52,662 nt of DNA from Pseudomonadales bacterium. Lineage in GTDB: Bacteria > Pseudomonadota > Gammaproteobacteria > Pseudomonadales > Azotimanducaceae. The stretch covers positions 1-52,662 of the forward strand of contig JAGWBO010000002.1 in assembly GCA_021295855.1 (NCBI GenBank), read 5' to 3'. This document shows, one piece after another, positions 27,450 through 36,187 of the stretch; the first letter of the stretch is position 1, and each line of letters begins with the position of its first letter. Under the pieces are notes generated by a model, which ran no database searches, was not told the DNA's origin, and worked only from the letters and a program-made list of their open reading frames with translations. Position numbers and translations under genes: made by a program.

Positions 27450-29000
27450 TCAATTCACTAATTCAGGCGGAATCCACCAGCTTGAATTGTCAGCAAACAC
27501 TCGATCAGGTTTGGCGTTCGAATCGATTGAATCCACGACCATGCGCGCGTCTGGATCAGGTAGTAGTGGCTCAGCAAGTAGTCTAGCGTTTTCTAAATCT
27601 CCTCGTAAGAGGGCGACATACGCCTGTGCGGATTGAATGTCACGATCCGCGGCAGCCTTTGCCAAGGCGTCTAAGCGTTGTGCAGCGGCGACGAGATCAC
27701 CACAAAAGGCATCGGCACGTGCGAGCGCTACGTGGGCCTCTCCCCAAGTGCTACGTAAGGTGACTGCTCTTTGCAAAGCCTCACGACCGTCACAGTGTCT
27801 CTCCGCTAATCGCGACAGCGCAAACCAATAGTAGAAGTATGGGTTCGACGGGTTTCGCTCGACTAGCTGCATGTAGTACTCCTGAGCGTGAGGATACAAA
27901 GCAGCTTGAAGTGACATAGCCGCGGCCAATGTACGGTAGAGGTCTTCGTCCGAGTCGAGTTCCACCGCTTTCTGCACTGCGACCAGCCCTTGAAGGTATT
28001 TCTCACCGTCCTCTGAATCACGAAACAGTCGCGCGAGAAAGAACCAAGCACTCGCCGCGTCTTCCCTAATGGCGAGAAATCGTTTTATCTCCGCCGCTGC
28101 CTTATCCAACTCACCAGTAAGTTCTAAAAATGCCGCGTACTTCAACGCATATTCAAGTTTCTCAGGTTCCAGCTGTGTCGCTTGCAACAATGCGTCGTGG
28201 GCGGCTTCCTTGTCGCCTCTCTGGAACGCCCAATCCGCAGCTTGACTAAAGAATCGCCCACTGCGGCTCAGTCCCGCTAACTCAACCATGAGAGGGTCCG
28301 TGAGAGGCGGAGCTTGCATGGATGAATTCGCCAACGGCGACCATTGATCCACTTTCGCTTGGTCACCCGTTTGACGGTACGCAGTTACGAGTTTGTAAGC
28401 GATCTGCCCGTTGTTCGGCGCGAAAACCGCAGCTTTCTCAAGTTGCTCAACGGCAGCCGTCCAATCTTCGCGCGCAAGAGCTACATTCGCGACACCTACC
28501 ATGATGGCTGCAGAGTCAGGGTAAACTCGTTGCGCATTGAGGAACGCAGACTCGGCACCATCGACATCGCCTTGAAGTAGCTTGAGATTGCCAAGACGAT
28601 ACCAGGCAGGAACGTAGTCTGGATTACTAAGCACAACTTGATCTAAGTGTGCAACCGCTTCCGCCGTGTTACCTCTTTGAAGCACGATGATCGCGAGTAG
28701 ATATCGGTATGCATACACCTCATCGTTACTTAGTGCGTCAATATACGCTTGCTCTGCCGACGCTAGCATCTGTTGTGCGTGATAGATGAAAGCGAGCTGT
28801 CCGAGGATTTCGGCGCGGGCGTTAGGATCTGTCTCCGACTCTAACTGCGCTTCCGAATGTGCTTTCATACGGCGAATGTCGTCTGCTAGCTCTACAGGTA
28901 GGAATTGCAGTTCAGTCTCAACATCCTTAGCCCAAACATGAACGGTTAGCAACATTGAAAGCAGGACCAGCGTGAGACGATGGAATTTCATTTGCAACAT
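27450..29000 (-). CDS. Secreted TPR-repeat protein, type B
   Basis: 516 aa; Sec signal ending VHVWA; multiple TPRs; central LTDPLMVELAGLSRSGRFFSQAADWAFQRGDKEAA. Confidence 0.88.
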   Translation of the reverse strand: MLQMKFHRLTLVLLSMLLTVHVWAKDVETELQFLPVELADDIRRMKAHSEAQLESETDPNARAEILGQLAFIYHAQQMLASAEQAYIDALSNDEVYAYRYLLAIIVLQRGNTAEAVAHLDQVVLSNPDYVPAWYRLGNLKLLQGDVDGAESAFLNAQRVYPDSAAIMVGVANVALAREDWTAAVEQLEKAAVFAPNNGQIAYKLVTAYRQTGDQAKVDQWSPLANSSMQAPPLTDPLMVELAGLSRSGRFFSQAADWAFQRGDKEAAHDALLQATQLEPEKLEYALKYAAFLELTGELDKAAAEIKRFLAIREDAASAWFFLARLFRDSEDGEKYLQGLVAVQKAVELDSDEDLYRTLAAAMSLQAALYPHAQEYYMQLVERNPSNPYFYYWFALSRLAERHCDGREALQRAVTLRSTWGEAHVALARADAFCGDLVAAAQRLDALAKAAADRDIQSAQAYVALLRGDLENARLLAEPLLPDPDARMVVDSIDSNAKPDRVFADNSSWWIPPELVN

Positions 29001-29002
29001 AT

Positions 29003-30640
29003 CTAACGAGCCAGCACGTGATATTGATTAACTGCCAGGGGACCGAAGGTTCGCGTGTCGCCGTCCGACCACGTTACACGAATTTGAGGTTGAATAGTCT
29101 CTTGCCCTAAACCAAAGACAATCCTCGGATCGTTCGCGGATGCGTAACTTCCATCCGTTCGAACGGTACGACTCACACAGCGTTGGCCGACAATGCTCAA
29201 TGTCGCGTGATACGCGACGGTATTCTGATCTTTCACTATCAAGCCGACCCAGTTGTTGTTCGTGGAGGCGACGTTCTGGTAAACACGTAGCGGACCATCA
29301 TTGTTAGCTACCAAAATGTCCGAATCCCCGTCGTTATCGAGATCGGCGAATGCAACACCTCGGCTAGTCTCTACACTCTCAACGAATTCGTCATCCAAGA
29401 TTTCGGTGAATTGCCCACCACCTACATTAAGCCAAAGTTGATTGCGTTGACTAAGGGGTGAGAGTTCGCTCGCACGGTCCGCGTTGGCAATGAGAGACAC
29501 GGCGCCGTTTGCAGCTAGCAAGTCCAAATCGCCATCAAGGTCCATGTCCACCCACCCCGTACCAAATCCCGTATACGGGTAACTGGATGCACCAAGTTTC
29601 GCACTATTTGTCGCATCAACAAACCAACCCTCACCTGAATTTCGAAAAAGTGTATTGGTCTCCGACGTCAAATTCGTCATGAAGAGATCTACATCACAAT
29701 CGTGATCAAAATCTCGCGCATCGACTCCCATGCTCGCTTCGGGTTTGCCGTCGCCGTTGACAGCGGTACCGCTGTTCATGGCAACGTTTTCGAATTTGCC
29801 ATTGCCTAGATTGCGCCATTGAAAATTGACCGTTGGATCATTTGCAACGTATAGGTCAATAAGACCATCGCCGTCAAGATCTGTGCTTATGACACCTAAT
29901 CCGCCGCCGACGCTTGATTGAATATCCGCGCTCATCGAGACATCCCGGAACGTACTGTCGGTTTGATTCACGTAGAGTTGATCTGGGGTTGGTTCGTATG
30001 CTGTAGGCGCACAGTAGTCGGATCTGAGGGAGATACCCAAGCATTCTTTGTGCAGCGCAGTGGTAAACCTCACATAGTTCACCACGTAGAGATCAAGTGC
30101 ACCATCACCGTTGACATCGGCGAATGAGCCGGCAATGGACCAATCCGTCCCAATCAGACCTTTTTCATTGCCAGCAGATTCAAACGTACCATCGCCACGA
30201 TTCAACCAGAGTTCGTTTTCACCAAAGTTAGCGAGAAAAACGTCTACGTCACCATCAAGATCGATATCGCCGGTTGCGATTCCCATTCCGTATTGGGTCG
30301 CGTCAACGTTCGCTTGATCAGGTATTCGCTCGAACAGCAACTTTCCGTCTCTTGTTATGTTTCGATAGAGTTGGTCAGACGGCAGCAGTTTGTCGCGCGC
30401 ATCGAGCGGACCTCCTTGTATGGCCCAAACGTCTAGTAAACCGTCGTCGTCCACATCGAGCACGCCTACCCCTGGACCCAAAATCTCGGCTAGCCAGAGT
30501 TGCCCACGCTGACCGTTTTGATGGACGAAGTCTAGATTCGAAGCGCTTGTGACGTTTTTAAAAATCTCAGCTTCAGCAAATTCACTCGAAATTGCAATGA
30601 GCGCACAGAGTATGTGGACAGTTCTTGAAGCTGTCGACAA
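29003..30640 (-). CDS. CRTAC1 family protein (FG-GAP/VCBS plus ASPIC/UnbV), secreted, type B
   Basis: 545 aa; Sec signal without lipobox; seven DxDxDG-like motifs; ECLGISLRSDYCAPTAYEPTPDQLYVN; C-terminal DGSYASANDPRIVFGLG. Confidence 0.92.
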   Translation of the reverse strand: MSTASRTVHILCALIAISSEFAEAEIFKNVTSASNLDFVHQNGQRGQLWLAEILGPGVGVLDVDDDGLLDVWAIQGGPLDARDKLLPSDQLYRNITRDGKLLFERIPDQANVDATQYGMGIATGDIDLDGDVDVFLANFGENELWLNRGDGTFESAGNEKGLIGTDWSIAGSFADVNGDGALDLYVVNYVRFTTALHKECLGISLRSDYCAPTAYEPTPDQLYVNQTDSTFRDVSMSADIQSSVGGGLGVISTDLDGDGLIDLYVANDPTVNFQWRNLGNGKFENVAMNSGTAVNGDGKPEASMGVDARDFDHDCDVDLFMTNLTSETNTLFRNSGEGWFVDATNSAKLGASSYPYTGFGTGWVDMDLDGDLDLLAANGAVSLIANADRASELSPLSQRNQLWLNVGGGQFTEILDDEFVESVETSRGVAFADLDNDGDSDILVANNDGPLRVYQNVASTNNNWVGLIVKDQNTVAYHATLSIVGQRCVSRTVRTDGSYASANDPRIVFGLGQETIQPQIRVTWSDGDTRTFGPLAVNQYHVLAR

Positions 30641-30738
30641 TGGCTTGATTGACTTCCTTGCTGTCGGTGTACTTAGTTAGCTATACAGCCGTGAACAAAA
30701 TTCTCATTGCGTAGGCCTAAACCTAATTCGAGACGATT

Positions 30739-31521
30739 TCAGTTGCCACCTTGGCGCTGAATCGGTGGGGCAACGGGTTCAGGCGCTGTAGTCAAGTTAT
30801 CTAAACCCGCAAAAGAGGAGAATTGGTCAGGTGGAATGATCTTGTCGATATAGTATTCCTGCATTTCCGCAATTTCTAATGCGGATAGCACGGCAAATTC
30901 GTACTCGAAAAAGCACCGATTCTTCGCAATGAATGTACCTGCGTGTTTCGCAATATCGCACACCACGTTCTGATCAAAATTACCGTACTTCTCGACGTAT
31001 TGTTCAACCACACGCTTAAGCGAATCCATGTGGTGCGGGGGTACAGCCGCCATTAACTCATCGTAATGACGTTGAATGATCGGCGTCGTCTCCCCATGAG
31101 CAGCAACTCCCATCCACCCAATACCTACTATATCGCTACGTCGAACGCCGCCGAGACCGTGAAGGTAGAGATGGGCTAACCGAGCCTGGGAATCCTTGTA
31201 ACCGTGTTTCGCTGAAGACATTAAATACGGAAGCGCTTCCGCATATTCGCCGCGCGAGTACAAGAACATACCGCGACGATGGTCGAGGTACGCTCGTTGT
31301 TCTGACTCGACCGAATCCACTGCCTCTCCCGTCACGATCAGATGCTCCATGCCCGATTCGATCTTGGTCTTTTCGGGAACGTCGAATTGGGTATGGCGTT
31401 CTGCGCCAATAATCGTGAATGAGGCCGCCAGTAGGATGATCAAGGCGGAAAAACGCTTCATCAATACACGTTGCTTCTGGATTGCGTTGTTCACGGCCGA
31501 CACACCATCAGTCAATATCAC
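30739..31521 (-). CDS. Secreted Sel1-repeat-like protein, paralog 1
   Basis: 260 aa; signal peptide; YLMSSAKHGYKDSQARLAHLYLHGLGGVRRSDIVGIGWMGVAAHG; C-x14-C motif VVCDIAKHAGTFIAKNRC. Confidence 0.75.
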   Translation of the reverse strand: MILTDGVSAVNNAIQKQRVLMKRFSALIILLAASFTIIGAERHTQFDVPEKTKIESGMEHLIVTGEAVDSVESEQRAYLDHRRGMFLYSRGEYAEALPYLMSSAKHGYKDSQARLAHLYLHGLGGVRRSDIVGIGWMGVAAHGETTPIIQRHYDELMAAVPPHHMDSLKRVVEQYVEKYGNFDQNVVCDIAKHAGTFIAKNRCFFEYEFAVLSALEIAEMQEYYIDKIIPPDQFSSFAGLDNLTTAPEPVAPPIQRQGGN

Positions 31522-31565
31522 AATCTTATCACCGCATGACCAGATCAGAGCCAGTGCTTCAACTG

Positions 31566-32318
31566 TTAGAAACCGCCGCCGGGACCACCGCCACCGCCGG
31601 GACCACCGGAGTTACCACCACCGGAACCACCGGTGCCACCGAAACCACTGCTTCGATAGTTCTCCGCATAGTCGGTTATCTGGCCATCTGCGCTAAGTGC
31701 CCCAAAAGTCTCAGGATCCAGCTGGTCGCGGTACTTGTGCAGATCATCAAATGTACAGATCAGTCGGGACATTCTGGTTCCAGCACGTCGCGTCTGTTCA
31801 CAGGACACACTTGTTGCATCCGGACCGTACTTTGCGACGTACCCATCAACCAGTTTATCGATCATTGGTTGCTGCGCTGGCGTGATCGCGTTGTAGACCT
31901 GCTCATAGGTTTTGCGATAGGCCGGTTCTGTGTTGCCATGCGCCGCAACCCCCAGCCAGCCCACTCCACGCGTGGTATCACGCGGTACGTCACTGCTCCC
32001 AGTCATACCAAGTAGAATGGCGCCAAGTTGTGCCTGCGACCGTTTCATGCCGCCTTTTGCAGCAATTTCGAGATGCTCCACAGCCTCGCCATATTTCTTT
32101 TTACGATATAGCTGGCCTGCTGTGACGTGGGCATTCATGATTTCGACCATCTCGGTTGGACCTGGTCCCGCCGAAGCCTCGTCAGTGCCTTCACCTACCG
32201 CTAGCGAAGTGGGGGTTATAGCTATGGCGAAGCAGATCAGAAGCGTCTGCCTGATCCATTGTTTCGTAATGTTCATCGTTTGAGAACCCTCAATTTCATT
32301 GACTTTTACTGCTATCAA
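31566..32318 (-). CDS. Secreted Sel1-repeat-like protein with Gly-rich C-terminus, paralog 2
   Basis: 250 aa; HLEIAAKGGMKRSQAQLGAILLG, GVGWLGVAAHG; C-x14-C motif VSCEQTRRAGTRMSRLIC; C-terminal GGSGGGNSGGPGGGGGPGGGF. Confidence 0.75.
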   Translation of the reverse strand: MIAVKVNEIEGSQTMNITKQWIRQTLLICFAIAITPTSLAVGEGTDEASAGPGPTEMVEIMNAHVTAGQLYRKKKYGEAVEHLEIAAKGGMKRSQAQLGAILLGMTGSSDVPRDTTRGVGWLGVAAHGNTEPAYRKTYEQVYNAITPAQQPMIDKLVDGYVAKYGPDATSVSCEQTRRAGTRMSRLICTFDDLHKYRDQLDPETFGALSADGQITDYAENYRSSGFGGTGGSGGGNSGGPGGGGGPGGGF

Positions 32319-32369
32319 AGTCGGTTGTGTGTTTCTGAATCGAATTCGTCGCCTTCTCGGTCACGACCA

Positions 32370-33059
32370 TTAGAACGGCACCGTGCCACCTCCGCCTACA
32401 GTCGTATCGATTTCGACACCCGGAATTCCTAATGTATCAGCGGGGTCGCGATACTCGATCTCATCGTCGTAGACACATCTCATATGAGCGATATGCGTAC
32501 CAGCGGCCCGGTTGATGTCACACGTGACACCTGTTGCCTTACTCCCGTACCTCGAAACATATTCCTCAGTAATGTCCTCGACCATTGGCATGTTCTGTTC
32601 TGGAATCTTCGATCTCAGATCCTTCCAGTAGTTCATGATCTCCGGATGAGAATGCCTTGACGCCGCGACACTCAACCAACCAACCGCTTTGACCCAATCT
32701 CGTTCGACACCACCAAGGCCTTTCTGATAGATATATCCTAGGCGGGCTTGAGACATTTTGAACCCTTCCTGCGCCGATTCAAGTAAATACGGGTACGCCT
32801 TCTCGTACATGCGTAGTTTGTAGTAGTAACCGCCCATGTTTCGTGAGTCATAACCTCTTAGGATCTGACGAGGACCTTTCAATCTATCCCGTGTACCTTG
32901 CACGATCAGTTCTTCCTCGATTTGGTACTCGCGATCGGTTCGAGCAGCAATGGTCTCTTCCGCGATGGCGTCGTCCTGCGCGGGCGATGCCACGTTGAAG
33001 GATAGAGCCAAAACAACGAGTAACAGGGAAAGCCTTGGCGATGGTTGGGTCGCTGTCAC
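32370..33059 (-). CDS. Secreted Sel1-repeat-like protein, paralog 3
   Basis: 229 aa; YLLESAQEGFKMSQARLGYIYQKGLGGVERDWVKAVGWLSVAA; C-x14-C motif VTCDINRAAGTHIAHMRC. Confidence 0.77.
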   Translation of the reverse strand: MTATQPSPRLSLLLVVLALSFNVASPAQDDAIAEETIAARTDREYQIEEELIVQGTRDRLKGPRQILRGYDSRNMGGYYYKLRMYEKAYPYLLESAQEGFKMSQARLGYIYQKGLGGVERDWVKAVGWLSVAASRHSHPEIMNYWKDLRSKIPEQNMPMVEDITEEYVSRYGSKATGVTCDINRAAGTHIAHMRCVYDDEIEYRDPADTLGIPGVEIDTTVGGGGTVPF

Positions 33060-33211
33060 ATCAAATGCGGTGTATTCGCAGGCGCTTTCGTGTTAGTTGC
33101 TACGTAAATTGTATGGAAATGTGTCGCGTAGTCTCTCAGCCATACATTCATGCGAACTGTGTTTTCTGCCTACATTGAACACACAACGAAACCGCAGAAA
33201 TCGATCTTGAG

Positions 33212-34291
33212 TCAGTCGTACTTCCGCAATTCGGCGATTTCACGTTCGAGATTCCGCGCTTCCGGAGTGGGGTCAATGGCGATCGCTTTTTCAATGGCGT
33301 TCTGTGCCTCGAGGACTAAATCTTTCTCTAAGAAGACGACCGCTCGGAAATACCAGAGCATACCTTCGTTTGGCGAGACTTGCTCAAGCGTATCAAGCGT
33401 TTTCTCCGCTTCGTCATATCGATTCAATACAGTCAGTAATCGCGTGTAGCCAATTAAGTTCTGAACGTTTTGCGGTTCAAGCGCTATGGCTTGACGGTAC
33501 GCTTCCAACGCCGTTTCACGATCGCCTCGTTCCCATGCTCGACGTGCCGCGGATATGAAAAACGTCGGATTCGTGCTGTATTGCGCCACCAAGGACAACA
33601 TCGGATCTTCTACGACAGGTGAGAACTGATTAACTCGTCTACCCAACCACATCTGACTTGCATTCAAGTCACCGAGTTCGCGCTCCACTGAAGCCAAACG
33701 GTACGCGATCTGACCAGCCTGTGGCTGGAGTCGATATGCATGTTGGAGCGAAGCCTTAGCGTTCACAAATTCAGCATCGAGTATTTGGGCATCTGCGAGC
33801 GTCATATGAGCAATCGCCAAATCCTCATCCAGCGTCAGCGCGGTGGTCAATGCTTCTTTGGCTTCGGCAACGCGACCAGCTTTTAACAATGCTTGTCCCA
33901 AGCGATACCAAATAATCGCGACCTCACGCATCGTACTTGTCACCACGATGAGATCGTCAATGGATTCCCCCACGCGACCCAATTCCCCGTACGCGATGCT
34001 TCGCAAATAGAGCCAGCGCGGGTCTGAAAGCTCTGTCAGCGCGTTCGAGTAGGCTGCGATCGACTGTTCGTGCATGTTGTGGGCTTGTAGCAACATACCG
34101 AGTTCACCCCATCTGTTCGCGACCAATTCTGGACTCAAATTAACGTCGCTTTTGAGTGCCGCTTCATAGGCCGCGCTTGCGATGGTTGCAAACGGTTCTT
34201 CAATGCCTTCAAGATAAATCTCGTTCGCGGTCTGTGGCGTCGTGAGCACCACCGCAATTGCGATTAAGATGAATCTCGCTCTAAACAGCAC
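33212..34291 (-). CDS. Secreted TPR-repeat protein, type B
   Basis: 359 aa; Sec signal; multiple TPRs; central VVEDPMLSLVAQYSTNPTFFISAARRAWERGDRETA resembles the 27450 protein; 5-bp gap to the upstream CRTAC1 gene. Confidence 0.88.
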   Translation of the reverse strand: MLFRARFILIAIAVVLTTPQTANEIYLEGIEEPFATIASAAYEAALKSDVNLSPELVANRWGELGMLLQAHNMHEQSIAAYSNALTELSDPRWLYLRSIAYGELGRVGESIDDLIVVTSTMREVAIIWYRLGQALLKAGRVAEAKEALTTALTLDEDLAIAHMTLADAQILDAEFVNAKASLQHAYRLQPQAGQIAYRLASVERELGDLNASQMWLGRRVNQFSPVVEDPMLSLVAQYSTNPTFFISAARRAWERGDRETALEAYRQAIALEPQNVQNLIGYTRLLTVLNRYDEAEKTLDTLEQVSPNEGMLWYFRAVVFLEKDLVLEAQNAIEKAIAIDPTPEARNLEREIAELRKYD

Positions 34292-34296
34292 CTACT

Positions 34297-36045
34297 TTAC
34301 TGCTCAGATTGGGTCAAGACGTGGTACCTGTCGATTGCCAAGTTTGAAAACGTTTGATTCGCGCCGCTTGGCCATTTCACGTGCAATGTTGGTAGCGTAG
34401 CGCTATCACCTAGTCCGAATATCAAACGCGGATCGTGTGCAGAAGCGTAGCTCCCATCAGTACGCACGACCTTTCGTTCCTTTATGTCGCCTTCAAGCCA
34501 CGCAACCGCACCGAATGCGTCACGACCTAAGGTCAATAAACGCACGCCAAGCCAGTGATTTGCCTCGCCGTGGGTGCTGGTCGAGATATTCTGTTGAATC
34601 CGAAGAGGACCGTCGTTGTTCGAAACGACAAGATCGACATCGCCATCGTTGTCGAGGTCACCCATCGCAACACCGCGGCTTACATCCTCAAATTGACTTA
34701 GCGTCGTCGCGTCGTTCTCTTCGAACTTTCCGGCACCAGTGTTGACAAAAAGTTGATTCGTTTGTCGTAACGGTGGTTCTATTCGCTTCGCAAGCTGCGC
34801 GTCAATCATCGAAACCGACCCGTTGGCGATAAATAAGTCCAGATCGCCATCGTTTTCCACATCGAAGAACACCGTTCCGAAGCCGGTCTTGGAAAAGCTT
34901 GACGGGGCTAATCCCGATTGAATTGATTGATCAGAAAACCACCCCGCATGTTCGTACACATAGAGTGTATTACTCTCCTTAATGTCGTGCGTCAAAAATA
35001 AATCCGGATCGAAATCCTGATCCCAATCTGCGACCGAAACGCCCATGCTCGCTTCGCGCATACCGTGGCCGTTCACTGCGACTCCGCTGAGTAAGGCGTC
35101 TTCAGCGAACTGGCTGCCGCCTTGATTCACCCAAAGAAAGTTCATCGCCATGTCGTTCGCAACATAAATATCGGGCACACCGTCGCCATTTAGGTCGTCG
35201 ACAACTACACCCATTCCTCGTTCACGTGCACTCGCGATCCCAAACTCTTTCGACACGTCCCGAAATACACCATTCCCTTCGTTTAACAACAGCTGATCTG
35301 GAGTCGGATCAAAATTACTAGGGGCGCAATAACCTTTTCGCGTGGACAAGCGTCGGCAAACCTTGTATTTCTCAAGTGGCGGAAATTCCATGTAGTTAGC
35401 GACGAAGAGATCAAGCCAGCCATCCCCGTTCAAGTCCGCAAGACTCCCTGAAATCGACCATTCCGAGCGCTTTAAGTGAACTTCGTCGACACGCATTTCA
35501 AAACGTGTTCCCCAGTTGCGGAACAGCTGGTTTCTGCCGAAATTCAACGTGATGACATCCACGTCCCCATCGTTGTCGACATCTCCTGTGACGACACCCA
35601 TACCGTACGAGTCCGCACCGAGGCCTGCGGCTTTCGTCACGTCCTGAAACTTTAGCTCCGAACCTTCGGTGATGTTGCGATATAGGCGATCGCTCGGTAA
35701 GTCTCCGGTGCGATCTTTCAGTGGTCCACCTTGTACGACCCAAATATCCAGTTTACCGTCGCCATCGTAGTCCAACAAACCAACACCCGCGCCTGTAATT
35801 TCCAGCGTCCATCGCATGCCAATCGCCCCACTCTCGTGAACGAAATCGACACCGGCTTCGGTAGCTACTTCACGAAACGCAATCTCAGCGTTCACACAAA
35901 ATGGAATGATGGCGCACGCGAACCACAACATCTGAACGCGTCGCGTGCGATCTAGTAGCGATGCTTTAAATTGGGGAAATGTCATGGCTAAATTATTGTG
36001 GCTACAAGGGTAGATCAACCCAACTCGCAAAAACATTTGACGCAC
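34297..36045 (-). CDS. CRTAC1 family protein (FG-GAP/VCBS plus ASPIC/UnbV), secreted, type B
   Basis: 582 aa; seven DxDxDG-like motifs; VCRRLSTRKGYCAPSNFDPTPDQLLLN; C-terminal DGSYASAHDPRLIFGLGDSATLPTLHVKWPSG. Start may be downstream (e.g. MTFPQFKASLL). Confidence 0.92.
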   Translation of the reverse strand: MRQMFLRVGLIYPCSHNNLAMTFPQFKASLLDRTRRVQMLWFACAIIPFCVNAEIAFREVATEAGVDFVHESGAIGMRWTLEITGAGVGLLDYDGDGKLDIWVVQGGPLKDRTGDLPSDRLYRNITEGSELKFQDVTKAAGLGADSYGMGVVTGDVDNDGDVDVITLNFGRNQLFRNWGTRFEMRVDEVHLKRSEWSISGSLADLNGDGWLDLFVANYMEFPPLEKYKVCRRLSTRKGYCAPSNFDPTPDQLLLNEGNGVFRDVSKEFGIASARERGMGVVVDDLNGDGVPDIYVANDMAMNFLWVNQGGSQFAEDALLSGVAVNGHGMREASMGVSVADWDQDFDPDLFLTHDIKESNTLYVYEHAGWFSDQSIQSGLAPSSFSKTGFGTVFFDVENDGDLDLFIANGSVSMIDAQLAKRIEPPLRQTNQLFVNTGAGKFEENDATTLSQFEDVSRGVAMGDLDNDGDVDLVVSNNDGPLRIQQNISTSTHGEANHWLGVRLLTLGRDAFGAVAWLEGDIKERKVVRTDGSYASAHDPRLIFGLGDSATLPTLHVKWPSGANQTFSNLAIDRYHVLTQSEQ

Positions 36046-36187
36046 ACGGTTATTTAGCTGCTAAAATCCTTCCTACCAAAGGCATTACGCCAGCGCGACC
36101 GTTGTTCTGACGGTTGTCAAATCCTTTTTACTTTCCTCCATTGCGCCATCGCTGCGCAACGTTTTTCCTTCGATTACGCAAGCTAAC

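Noticed and set aside
31566-31640. Repeated ccaccgccggga-type DNA as a possible CRISPR or minisatellite array
   Set aside because: No regular spacer structure; explained by Gly codons of the coding sequence, so kept only as a protein-tail observation.
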